Shown piece by piece: positions 27,562-36,258 of a stretch of DNA of 64,000 nt; the stretch's first letter is position 1; each line of letters begins with the position of its first letter. The DNA is from Hyphomicrobium_A sp963722495 (GTDB lineage Bacteria > Pseudomonadota > Alphaproteobacteria > Rhizobiales > Hyphomicrobiaceae): NCBI GenBank assembly GCA_963722495.1, contig CAVRND010000026.1, positions 1 to 64,000 of the forward strand. The letters run 5' to 3'. The notes beneath the pieces are model-generated. The model had not been told where the DNA came from and made no database searches. It saw only the letters and a program-made list of their open reading frames with translations. The position numbers and the translations under genes were made by a program.

Positions 27562-28635
27562 ATGACGACCCGGGGGGCAACTCTCAACAAAATCGCGAAC
27601 TTGGTGCGCGCCGTGCGACGCGGCCGCGCGCCACTTCCATGCGGCGCTGCTTGCGACCGCTTCGGCTGCGGCGCTCGGCGCCTGCTCCGGCGGCAGCGGC
27701 TTCGACAGCAATCTCGGCGTCACCGCCAGCCCGCGTGTTGCCGAGGGCCGGACGATCTCGAAGGGCGGCGGCGGTTACAAGGTCGGGCGGCCCTACCGCG
27801 TCGCCGGGCGCTGGTATCATCCGCGCGAGGACCCCAACTACAATCGTGTCGGCACCGCCTCCTGGTACGGCACCGCCTTCCACGGCCGGCGCACCTCGAA
27901 CGGCGAGATCTACAACATGTACGCGCTGACGGCGGGGCACCCGACGCTGCCGATGCCGTCCTATGCCTGGGTGACGAACCTGCAGAACGGTCGCACGGTG
28001 CTGGTGCGCATCAACGACCGCGGGCCGTACGCCAAGGACCGGCTGATCGACCTGTCGTATCAAACCGCCCACGAGCTGGGCTACAGCAACCACGGCCTCG
28101 CCCGCGTGCGCGTGCGCTACGCTGGGCCGCGCGCCGCTGAACGGCGACGACAGCGCCGAGCGCCGCCACCTTGCGGCGCAGTCCTGGTACAGTGGACGGC
28201 GCGCCGAGCAGGACAGCACCGCGTCGATCACCACCGGCTCGGTCAAGAAGGTCCGCACGGTCGAGTACCGTCAGTCGGCGCCGCCGCCTCCACCGCCGCC
28301 GCCAACGTGGTCGGTCGTTCAGTATCGCCGCGGCGAGCTGGACAGCACCAAGCAGGCGCAATCCATCCTCACCAAGCCGGCGGCGGACAACTACGTCCGT
28401 GTCGGTCCGTTCACGACGCAGGCCGAGGCCGAGCGGCATGCGTTACATGCTGGGCGGCGCCGATAACGGCCTCATCGAGGCCTCGGGAAGCCGCAATGAT
28501 CCGGCATACCGCGTGCGCCTGGGGCCGTACGACGACGCGGACGCGGCCTCGGCCATGGCGCGAATCGCCGGTGCCGGTTTCGAGCCGGAGGCAAGCCAGG
28601 AAAGAGCGCCGGGGGCAGGGGCTTACAAGCGTTGA
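27562..28635 (+). CDS. rlpA: Septal ring lytic transglycosylase RlpA family lipoprotein (frameshifted)
   Basis: RlpA cleaves peptide-free glycan at the division septum. A lipobox (AAALGAC) follows a hydrophobic signal. The double-psi beta-barrel domain is clear: RVGTASWYGTAFHGRRTSNG, then YALTAGHPTLPMPSYAWVTN, GRTVLVRINDRGPYAKDRLI and DLSYQTAHELGY, with the catalytic Asp in NDRGP. A Pro-rich linker (PPPPPPPPTWSVV) leads to a SPOR-like domain (NYVRVGPFTTQAEAERMRYM, YRVRLGPYDDADAASAMARI) that targets denuded septal glycan. Breaks near 27600, 28125 and 28437 (an extra C). Start uncertain; ATG 27562 assumed. The carboxypeptidase gene follows. Confidence 0.9.
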
Positions 28636-28701
28636 CACGGGCCGCATGCTGACGAGATAGTCTTGCCGCGTCACGCCACTCTGCAAGGTGCAAAAAGCGC
28701 A

Positions 28702-29906
28702 ATGCCCGTTTCCTCCGCCCGGCGCGTTCGCAGCGATCTCCTGCTGCCCGTGATGTTGTTTCTGGCCGCCGCCGCGTGGCTGGCGCCGGCCCTGGCGCAG
28801 CCCCAAGCTACCGCCGGTTCGGCACGCGCGCCAAGGCTGCCGTGCTGCTCGACGCCGACACCGGCGCCATCTTCTATCAGAGCAACGCCGACGAGCTTCT
28901 GCCGCCGGCCAGCGTTTCGAAGCTGATGACCGCGGCGGTCGTGTTCCGCGCCCTCAAAGACAACCGCATCAAGCTCACCGACGAAATGACGATGAGCGAG
29001 CATGCCTGGCGCACGGGCGGCGCGCCCTCGCGCACCTCGTCCATGTTCGTGCCGATCAACACGGCGGCGACCGTCGACGATCTCGTCAAGGGCATGCTGA
29101 TCCAGTCGGCCAACGATGCCGCGATCTGCCTTGCCGAGGGCCTGGGCGGCACCGAGGATCAGTTCGCCAAGCGCATGGCCGTCGAGGCCAAGCGCATCGG
29201 GCTCACGAAGTCGACCTTCGCCAACCCCACCGGGCTCTACAATCCCGGGCAGCTGATGACGGCGCGCGACATCGCCCTGCTGGCGCGCTTCATCATCAAG
29301 GAATACCCGGAGTTCTATCCGATCTTCTCGCAGAAGGACTTCAACTACCGGAAATACAAGTTCCGTAACCGCAATCCGCTGCTGTTCGTCGAAGGCCTCG
29401 GCGCCGACGGCCTGAAGACCGGGCAGGTGAAGGAGAGCGGCTACAATCTCGTCGGCTCGGCGGTGCAGGGCGGCAAGCGGCTGATCGTCGTCGTCATGGG
29501 CCTTGCCACCGAGAACGAGCGCACGGCGGAAGCCAAGAAGCTGCTCGACTGGGGCTTCCACGCCTTCGCGCCCTTCAAGCTGTTCAACGCCGGCGAGACG
29601 GTCGGCAGCGCCCGCGTGTGGGGCGGCAAGACGTTCTACGTCCCGCTGACCGGCGACGGCCCGGTGATGGTGATGCTGCCGCGCGTGCCGGAGAACCCGC
29701 GCCTCAAGGCGGAGATCATGTACAACGGGCCGCTGAAGCCGCCGATCAAGAAGGGCGACAAGGTCGCCACGCTGCGGGTCACCAGCCAGGCCAACGCCGT
29801 CAGCGAGGTGCCGCTCTATGCCGGCGAGGACGTCGAGTCCGGCGGCCTGATGCGCCGCGGCCTCGACGCGCTGGCGCACCTCGCCATCAGCTGGGTGCCG
29901 CTGTAG
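28702..29906 (+). CDS. D-alanyl-D-alanine carboxypeptidase (PBP5/DacC type), one frameshift
   Basis: Periplasmic S11-family enzyme that removes the terminal D-Ala of murein pentapeptides. Signal peptide LLLPVMLFLAAAAWLAPALA; after one shift near 28802 the frame is open to the stop. Active-site motifs: SVSK (in PPASVSKLMTAAVVF), SAND (in GMLIQSANDAAICLAEGLGG) and KTG (in GLKTGQVKESGYNLVGSAVQ). The C-terminal beta domain is PLKPPIKKGDKVATLRVTS, ending in an amphipathic helix SGGLMRRGLDALAHLAISWV that anchors such enzymes to the membrane. First gene of the dac-tmk-holB-metG run. Confidence 0.94.
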
Positions 29907-29968
29907 CGCGCTGCCGCCCGGCATGGTACCGACGCACCACGGCTGTGGGCGCTTAGGACCGCATCATC

Positions 29969-30625
29969 GTGCTCGGCAAGTTCATCACCTTCGAAGGCGG
30001 GGAAGGCTCCGGCAAGTCGACCCAGGCGCGGCTGCTGTCCGAGCAGCTGTGGCGCGTCGGCATCCACACCTTCATCACCCGCGAGCCGGGCGGCTCGCCC
30101 TTCGCCGAGGCGCTGCGTCACGTCATCCTCGACCCCAACATGCCGCCGCATTCGGCGCTGTCGGAGGCGCTGCTGTTCTATTCGGCGCGCGCCGACCACC
30201 TCGACAACACCGTGCGCCCGGCGCTCAACTCCGGGCTGTGGGTCATCTGCGACCGCTTCATCGATTCAACGCGCGTCTACCAGGGCGAGGCGGGCGGGCT
30301 GCCGGGCGAGATCATCGACGTGCTGAACCACATGGTGGTCAGCCCGACGTTCCCGGATCTGACCCTCATCCTCGACGTTCCGGCCGAGCTGGGCCTCGGG
30401 CGCGCGCACAGCCGGCGCGTCGACAAGGTCAATCCCGATACCGAGGCGGACGCCTACGAAAAGCGCGACCTCGCCTTCCACTGGAAGCTGCGCGACGCCT
30501 TCCGCGACATCGCCCGCGCCGAGCCGGAGCGCTGCGTCATCATCGATGCGGCGCAGGACGAGCGCGCCGTGTTCGCGGCCGTGTGGCAGGCGGTGCAGTC
30601 GCGCCTCGTGGCGCCGGCGCGATAA
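29969..30625 (+). CDS. tmk: Thymidylate kinase
   Basis: Phosphorylates dTMP to dTDP. Intact, 218 residues, from GTG 29969. P-loop FEGGEGSGKSTQARLLSEQL; DRX motif VICDRFIDSTRVYQGEAGGL; lid region GLGRAHSRRVDKVNPDTEAD. The TAA stop overlaps the holB ATG by one base (TAATG), so the two are coupled. Confidence 0.97.
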   Translation: MLGKFITFEGGEGSGKSTQARLLSEQLWRVGIHTFITREPGGSPFAEALRHVILDPNMPPHSALSEALLFYSARADHLDNTVRPALNSGLWVICDRFIDSTRVYQGEAGGLPGEIIDVLNHMVVSPTFPDLTLILDVPAELGLGRAHSRRVDKVNPDTEADAYEKRDLAFHWKLRDAFRDIARAEPERCVIIDAAQDERAVFAAVWQAVQSRLVAPAR

Positions 30626-31761
30626 TGGCCCGCGCGCCCGCCATGGCCGAGATCGAGGAGCTGCCGGAAGCGGACCGGCTCGAAGGCTTCCCGCATCCGC
30701 GCGAGACGAAGGAGCTTTACGGCCACGCCGGCGCCGAGCGCGATGCTGGCCGAGGCGCTGGCGAGCGGGCGCGCTGCATCACGCGTGGCTGCTGACCGGA
30801 CCGCAGGGCATCGGCAAGGCGACGCTCGCCTACCGCTTCGCGCGCGCCGCGCTTGCGCTGCCTGAGGAGCGCGACGCATCGGGCCAGAGTTTGGCCGTGG
30901 CGGAGACGACGACGGCCGCGCGTCAGGTGAGGGTGCTGTCGCATCCGGGACTGCTGCTCATCCGCCGCCCGTACGACATCAAGGCAAAGCGCTTCGCAAC
31001 GAACATCCCGGTCGACGAGGTGCGCCGGCTGCGCTCGTTCCTCGCCCATCGTGCTGCCGGCGACGGCTGGCGCGTCGTCATCGTCGACGAGGCGAACGAG
31101 CTCAACCTCAACGCCGCCAACGCGCTGCTCAAGTCGCTGGAGGAGCCGCCGACGCGCACGGTGTTCCTGCTCGTCTCCTCGGCGCCCGGCGCGCCTGCTG
31201 CCGACCATCCGTTCGCGCACCCGCACGCTGGCGCTGTCCCCGCTGGACGACCGCGATCTGCGTGCCGCCGCCGTGCAGGCGCTGACGGCTGCCGAAATGC
31301 CCGCGCCGGCCGATGCGCATTGGGCGCCACTGGAGCGCCTTGCGGACGGCAGCGCCGGGCGGCTCCTCAGCCTGCTCGGCTCGGGCGGCATCGAGCAAGA
31401 GGCGCGCGTCACAAAGCTGCTCAGTCTGCTGCCGAAGGTCGACTGGCGCGCCGTGCACGCGCTTTCCGACGAGCTACAACCTATCGCCGCGCAGCCCCGT
31501 TTCGAGCTGTTCTTCGAACTGCTGCTCGAAGCCCTGTCCCGCCTCATCCGCGCCGCTGCCACAGGGGAGGGGACCGCCGAGGATCGCGCGCTGGCCGCCC
31601 GTCTCATCGGGGAGGCCCGGCTTGCCTCGTTTGCCGCCCTGTGGGAAAGAATAGCCCGCGAAAAGGCCGACACGCTTGCGCTCAATCTCGACCGCAAGAG
31701 CCTCATTATCGAGAGCGTGGCGCGCCTTGCCTCCGCTGCACAGGATCGAAAGCCCGCCTAG
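30625..31761 (+). CDS. holB: DNA polymerase III subunit delta prime (two frameshifts)
   Basis: Clamp-loader subunit. N-terminus MARAPAMAEIEELPEADRLE; after a shift near 30746 the AAA+ part runs LHHAWLLTGPQGIGKATLAY, then VVIVDEANELNLNAANALLK and SLEEPPTRTVFLLVSSAPGA (Walker B and the SRC region). A second shift near 31195 leads to LLPTIRSRTRTLALSPLDDR. As usual for delta prime, the P-loop is degenerate. About 378 residues. Position between tmk and metG is conserved. Confidence 0.94.
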
Positions 31762-31886
31762 AGAGATGCACGAGCGCCGGCCCAGAACAGCTGCTCCGCG
31801 CCCCGCCCGAATGTGAGGCGGCGCCGGTCGTTCGCCGGCGTCCCGAGCCTTGCACAACTGCATCCCTATACGAGGACCCATAGTCC

Positions 31887-33527
31887 ATGAGCGGGCCCCA
31901 GAAGTTCTACATCACCACAGCCATCAACTACCCCAACGGCGAGCCGCACATCGGCCACGCCTACGAGGGCATCGCCACCGACGCCATCGCCCGCTTCGAG
32001 CGGCTTGACGGCAAGGATGTCTACTTCCTCACCGGCACCGACGAGCACGGCCTGAAGATGAAGCAGACGGCGGCCAAGGAAGGTCTGACGCCGCGCGAGC
32101 TCGCCGACCGCAACGCCAAGCGCTTTCGCGAGATGGCGGGGCTGCTGGGCCTGTCGAACGACGACTTCATTCGCACCACAGAGCCGCGCCACTTTCGCGC
32201 CAGCGAAGAGATCTGGCGTCGCATGCAGGCGGCGGGCGACATCTTCCTGAAGAAGTACGCCGGCTGGTACTCGGTGCGCGATGAAGCCTACTACAACGAG
32301 TCCGAGACGACGCTGGGCGACGACGGCGTTCGGCGCGGCCCGCAGGGTACTCCTGTCGAGTGGACGGAGGAGGAGACGTACTTCTTCAAGCTGTCCGCCT
32401 ATCAGGACAGGCTGCTCGCCCACTACGACGCCAACCCCGATTTCATCCTGCCGCCGGAGCGGCGCAACGAGGTGACGAGCTTCGTCCGCGGCGGCCTGGA
32501 CGATCTGTCGATCTCGCGCACGACGCTCGACTGGGGCATCCCAGTGCCGAAGACGGCCGGCGACGATACCTCCGGCGCGCAACACGTCATGTACGTGTGG
32601 GTCGACGCGCTGACAAACTACCTCACCGGCGTCGGCTTCCCCGACCCGGCCGACAAGCTGTGGCATTACTGGCCGGCCGACGTGCACGTTATCGGCAAGG
32701 ATATTCTGCGCTTCCACGCCGTCTACTGGCCGGCCTTCCTGATGTCGGCCGGTATCGAGCTGCCCAAGCGCGTGTTCAGCCATGGCTTCGTCCTGATCAA
32801 GGGCGAGAAGATGTCGAAATCGGTCGGCAACGGCGTCGATCCGTTCGACCTCGTGCACGCCTTTGGCCTGGAGCAGGTGCGCTACTTCTTTCTGCGCGAG
32901 GTGAACTTCGGCCACGACGGCAACTACAGCCCCGAGGCGATCGCCAACCGCATCAACGCCGACCTCGCCAACGACCTCGGCAATCTCGCCCAGCGCTCGC
33001 TGTCGATGATCAACAAAAACTGCGGCGCGCGCGTCCCCGAGCCGGGCGAGTTCACCGACGCAGACAAGGCTATCCTCGGCGCCGCCGACGCGCTCTACGC
33101 CAAGGCGCGCGAGGCGATGGACCGCCAGGCGATCACCAAATACCTCGACGCGGTGTGGGCCGTGGTGGGTGACGCCAACCGCTACTTCGCCGGCGAGGAG
33201 CCGTGGGCGAAGAAGAAGACCGACCCCAAGCGCATGGAGACCATCCTCTATGTGACGGCCGAGGTCGTGCGGCAGGTTGCCATCCTTGCCGCGCCCGTGA
33301 CGCCGCAGGCCGCCAAAAAGCTGCTCGACCTCTTGGGCCAGGACGATGACGCGCACACATTCAAGGCGCTGGGCGAGGCGGGCCGCCTGAAACCCGGCAC
33401 CGTGCTGCCTGAGCCCTCCGGTGTCTTCCCGCGCTACGTTTCGCCCGAGGCCGAGGCGGACGAGCCGCCGGCGCCGAAGCCGAAGAAGGAAAAAGAAGAG
33501 AAGGGCGGCAACGCCGAGAAGTCATAA
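31887..33527 (+). CDS. metG: Methionyl-tRNA synthetase
   Basis: Class I aminoacyl-tRNA synthetase. Intact, 546 residues. HIGH motif in NYPNGEPHIGHAYEGIATDA; TDEHG in YFLTGTDEHGLKMKQ; KMSKS in LIKGEKMSKSVGNGVDPFD. The anticodon-binding helical domain contains ALYAKAREAMDRQAITKYLD and ANRYFAGEEPWAKKKTDPKR. The connective peptide lacks a clear CxxC zinc knuckle, as in the short-CP class. A Lys/Glu-rich tail follows; no C-terminal EMAP-like dimerisation domain. From this gene onward reading frames are largely clean. Confidence 0.98.
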   Translation: MSGPQKFYITTAINYPNGEPHIGHAYEGIATDAIARFERLDGKDVYFLTGTDEHGLKMKQTAAKEGLTPRELADRNAKRFREMAGLLGLSNDDFIRTTEPRHFRASEEIWRRMQAAGDIFLKKYAGWYSVRDEAYYNESETTLGDDGVRRGPQGTPVEWTEEETYFFKLSAYQDRLLAHYDANPDFILPPERRNEVTSFVRGGLDDLSISRTTLDWGIPVPKTAGDDTSGAQHVMYVWVDALTNYLTGVGFPDPADKLWHYWPADVHVIGKDILRFHAVYWPAFLMSAGIELPKRVFSHGFVLIKGEKMSKSVGNGVDPFDLVHAFGLEQVRYFFLREVNFGHDGNYSPEAIANRINADLANDLGNLAQRSLSMINKNCGARVPEPGEFTDADKAILGAADALYAKAREAMDRQAITKYLDAVWAVVGDANRYFAGEEPWAKKKTDPKRMETILYVTAEVVRQVAILAAPVTPQAAKKLLDLLGQDDDAHTFKALGEAGRLKPGTVLPEPSGVFPRYVSPEAEADEPPAPKPKKEKEEKGGNAEKS

Positions 33528-33536
33528 CCCAATATC

Positions 33537-33573
33537 CCCTCTCCCCATTGAAGCGCAGACAATGGGGAGAGGG
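33537..33573. repeat. Perfect 14-bp inverted repeat between metG and tatD
   Basis: CCCTCTCCCCATTG (33537-33550), a 9-nt loop, CAATGGGGAGAGGG (33560-33573). The right arm immediately precedes the tatD ribosome site (GGGAGGAG), so in RNA it could mask or expose that site. It has the CCCTCTCCCC core of a dispersed extragenic element family; no T run follows. Confidence 0.8.
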
Positions 33574-33584
33574 AGGAGTGCAGC

Positions 33585-34388
33585 ATGCTCGTCGACCACC
33601 ATTGCCATCTCGACTTCCCGCAGCTCGTCGCCGACCGCGACGGGATCATCGCGCGTGCGAAGGCTGCGCACGTTGGCGTCATGGTGACCATCTCGACGCG
33701 CATCCGGCAGCTGCCCGTGCTGCTCGACATCGCCAACGCGCACGACAACATCTACTGCTCGGTCGGCACGCATCCGCACAACGCCGACGAGGAGCGCGGC
33801 ATCGAGGCGGACGAGATCGTTCGCCTCAGCGAGCACCCGAAGGTGGTCGCCATCGGCGAGGCGGGTCTCGACTACTTCTACAAGCACGGCTCGCCCGAAG
33901 CGCAGGCGGAGGGCTTCCGCCGCCACATCGAGGCGGCGCGGCGCACCGGCCTGCCGCTCGAAATCCATACGCGCGACGCCGACGACGACACGCTCGCCAT
34001 TCTCGAGGACGAGCATGCGAAGGGCGCCTTCCCGGCCATCCTGCACTGCTACACGGGCGGCCCTAAGCTGGCCAAGCGCGCCGTCGAGCTGGGGCTCTAC
34101 GTGTCGTTCACCGGCGTCGTCACCTTCAAGAAGTCGGAAGCGCTACGCGACATCGTGCGCGCCGTGCCGCTCGACCGCCTGCTGGTCGAAACCGACGCGC
34201 CATATCTGGCGCCCGAGCCCTATCGCGGCAAAACCAACGAGCCGTCGTACGTCGTGCACACCGCGGCGACGCTCGCCCAGGTGAAGGGTATCTCGCTGCC
34301 CGAGATCGCCGCGGCTACAACCGACAACTTCTTCCGCCTGTTTCGCAAGGTGCAGCGGCCCGCCGAACGTGGCACCGCCGCCGCATGA
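33585..34388 (+). CDS. TatD family hydrolase
   Basis: Metal-dependent TIM-barrel hydrolase/DNase. Intact, 267 residues. Metal ligands: LVDHHCHLDFPQL, GEAGLDYFYKHGS, PLEIHTRDADDD, ILHCYTGGPKLA, and RLLVETDAPYLAPEPYRGK. TatD proteins act as 3'-5' exonucleases or deoxyribonucleases; the YcfH/TatD subgroup beside metG and holB is conserved in alphaproteobacteria. Overlaps the next ATG by 4 bases. Confidence 0.95.
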   Translation: MLVDHHCHLDFPQLVADRDGIIARAKAAHVGVMVTISTRIRQLPVLLDIANAHDNIYCSVGTHPHNADEERGIEADEIVRLSEHPKVVAIGEAGLDYFYKHGSPEAQAEGFRRHIEAARRTGLPLEIHTRDADDDTLAILEDEHAKGAFPAILHCYTGGPKLAKRAVELGLYVSFTGVVTFKKSEALRDIVRAVPLDRLLVETDAPYLAPEPYRGKTNEPSYVVHTAATLAQVKGISLPEIAAATTDNFFRLFRKVQRPAERGTAAA

Positions 34389-35182
34389 GCTACCGTGCCA
34401 CGATCCTCGGCTGCGGCTCCTCGGGCGGCGTTCCGCGCATCGGCACCATGTGGGGCGCCTGCGATCCGGCCAATCCGAAGAACCGTCGCCGCCGCTGCAG
34501 CGCGCTGATCGAGCGCATCGGCAAGCCGCGCCACACGACGGTGCTGATCGACACCGCGCCCGATTTGCGCGAGCAGCTGCTGAGCGTGCGCTGCGACGCG
34601 CTCGACGGCATCCTCTACACGCACGACCACGCCGACCACACGCACGGCATCGACGACCTGCGCATGGTCTCCTACGCCATGAAGAAGCGTCTCGACGTGT
34701 GGGTGGACGAGCCGACGCGCGCGAGCCTCATCGAGCGTTTCGCCTATTGCTTCGAGAAGCCTGCCGGCTCGACTTACCCGCCGATCCTGAAACCGCACCC
34801 GATCGAGGCGCCGACGCCGATCCGCGTCGAAGGACCATCGGGTGTCATCGAGGCGGTGCCCATTCCGCAGCTGCACGGCGACATCGGCACGCTGGGCTAT
34901 CGCATCGGCGGTCTCGCCTACTCGCCGGACATCAGCGACATTCCGGTCGCCTCGCTGCCGCTGCTGCAGGGGCTCGACGTCTGGATCGTCGACGCTCTGC
35001 GCTTCACCGCGCATCCGAGCCACTTCAGCGTCAAGCAGGCGTTGGAGTGGATCAGGCGGCTGGCGCCCAAGCGTGCCATCCTTACGCACATGACCACCGA
35101 CCTCGACTACGAGGCTCTGCGCGGCGAGCTGCCCGACGGCGTCGAGCCCGCCTACGACAACATGGTCATCGACTTCGATTGA
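34385..35182 (+). CDS. MBL fold metallo-hydrolase (PhnP-like)
   Basis: Intact, 265 residues. The zinc motif is in GILYTHDHADHTHGIDDLRM (HxHxDH); the N-terminus YRATILGCGSSGGVPRIG is the sugar-phosphate/cyclic phosphodiesterase type start; the C-terminal His lies in KRAILTHMTTDLDYEALRGE. Resembles PhnP phosphodiesterases, but there is no phn operon here; it is the conserved partner of metG-tatD. Starts with ATGA inside the tatD stop. Confidence 0.93.
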   Translation: MSYRATILGCGSSGGVPRIGTMWGACDPANPKNRRRRCSALIERIGKPRHTTVLIDTAPDLREQLLSVRCDALDGILYTHDHADHTHGIDDLRMVSYAMKKRLDVWVDEPTRASLIERFAYCFEKPAGSTYPPILKPHPIEAPTPIRVEGPSGVIEAVPIPQLHGDIGTLGYRIGGLAYSPDISDIPVASLPLLQGLDVWIVDALRFTAHPSHFSVKQALEWIRRLAPKRAILTHMTTDLDYEALRGELPDGVEPAYDNMVIDFD

Positions 35183-35247
35183 ACGACCGTGACTGTCATC
35201 CTCGGGCTTGTGCGAAGCTGAGCCGCGCCTGCGCACCTGTTTCAACC

Positions 35248-35380
35248 GTCATCCCGACGCAGGTCGGGAACCACGCCAGCTTCCGCATTCTCTCTGTCAA
35301 TGAAGGGTCTCGCCGTCGCGTAACCGATCACGGTTGCGTCTGTGGAGACTTGCGTGGGTCCCGGCCTGCGCCGGGATGAC
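35248..35380. repeat. REP-like inverted pair
   Basis: GTCATCCCGACGCAGGTCGG and following bases (35248-35273) face their imperfect inverse TGGGTCCCGGCCTGCGCCGG...GATGAC (35355-35380) across 81 bp. A third partial core GTCATCCTCGGGCTTG lies at 35193. Same GTCATCCCG boundary as the pair at 15759-15849. It occupies the gap between two converging genes. Nothing else seen in 35183-35405. Confidence 0.7.
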
Positions 35381-35405
35381 GTCAGGGAAGGCCCCCTCGT
35401 AGAGA

Positions 35406-36152
35406 TCAAGCGTCGGCGGGGATGTGCTTCTTCTTCCAGTCGGCGAAATTGATGACGCGGCCGGAGAAGTCGCACTCGGGCGAGACGAGCTCCAGGAACA
35501 GCGGCACCAACTCATCAGGCGCCGGCAAGGTGTTGGGATCTTCGCCCGGAAACGCCTTGGCTCGCATCGCTGTGCGCACGGGGCCGGGGTTGACGAGGTT
35601 GACGCGCACGCTCGTGTCCGCGAGTTCGTGCGCGTAGGTCTTCACCAGTGCCTCGAGCCCCGCCTTCGATACCCCATAGGGGCCCCAGTAGGCGTACTTG
35701 CCGGTGGCGGCGCCGGAGGTGAGGAACACCGCGCGCCCCGCGTCGGAGCGTTTCAGCAGCGGATCGAGCGTGCGGATCAGCCGCCAGTTGGCCGACAGGT
35801 TGATATCGATCACCTGGTTCCACGCATCCTCGGTTACGTGATGCAGCGGCGATAGCGGGCCGAGGACGCCGGCGTTGCCGACGAAGATGTCGAGCTTGCC
35901 CCAGCGCTGGAACAGCGTCGGCCCGAGCTGATCGATCTTGTCGCCCTTGGAGAGGTCGAGCTGCAGCAGCGTCGCCTTGCCGCCGGCTTTGCGAATCTCG
36001 TCATCGAGCTCTTCGAGCGCGCCGATGGTGCGCGCGGCGACGACGACGTGGGCGCCATGTTCGGCGAGGGCGAGAGCGAGGGCGCGGCCAATGCCGCGGG
36101 AAGCGCCGGTGACGAGGGCGAGCCGGTCCTTGAGCGGTTTCTTATTCTTCAT
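35406..36152 (-). CDS. SDR family NAD(P)-dependent oxidoreductase
   Basis: Intact Rossmann-fold protein, 248 residues from ATG 36152. Cofactor motif LVTGASRGIGRALALALAEH (TGxxxGIG), NAG motif DIFVGNAGVLGPLSPLHHV, catalytic region VFLTSGAATGKYAYWGPYGV, then SKAGLEALVKTYAHEL (Ser, YxxxK). The substrate is not inferable. It sits downstream of purF as in many Hyphomicrobiales. ATG 36191 is a possible longer start; neither has a strong ribosome site. Confidence 0.92.
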   Translation of the reverse strand: MKNKKPLKDRLALVTGASRGIGRALALALAEHGAHVVVAARTIGALEELDDEIRKAGGKATLLQLDLSKGDKIDQLGPTLFQRWGKLDIFVGNAGVLGPLSPLHHVTEDAWNQVIDINLSANWRLIRTLDPLLKRSDAGRAVFLTSGAATGKYAYWGPYGVSKAGLEALVKTYAHELADTSVRVNLVNPGPVRTAMRAKAFPGEDPNTLPAPDELVPLFLELVSPECDFSGRVINFADWKKKHIPADA

Positions 36153-36258
36153 GACCACGCACAGCTTAGCGAGCTGCGCTTCGCCCGCCATGGCAGCTTA
36201 AGCTCACGGATGGGCGAGGCAAGCCCTTCAAGCTTAGTGCGGCGCCGTGTGGCGGGCG

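Noticed and set aside
28671..29924. 417-codon antisense frame over the carboxypeptidase gene
   Set aside because: The sense frame has all three PBP5 active-site motifs; the antisense product resembles nothing.
31866..33356. 496-codon open frame antisense to metG
   Set aside because: A shadow of the intact metG frame; composition (many His/Arg/Gly) is typical of reverse-frame artefacts.
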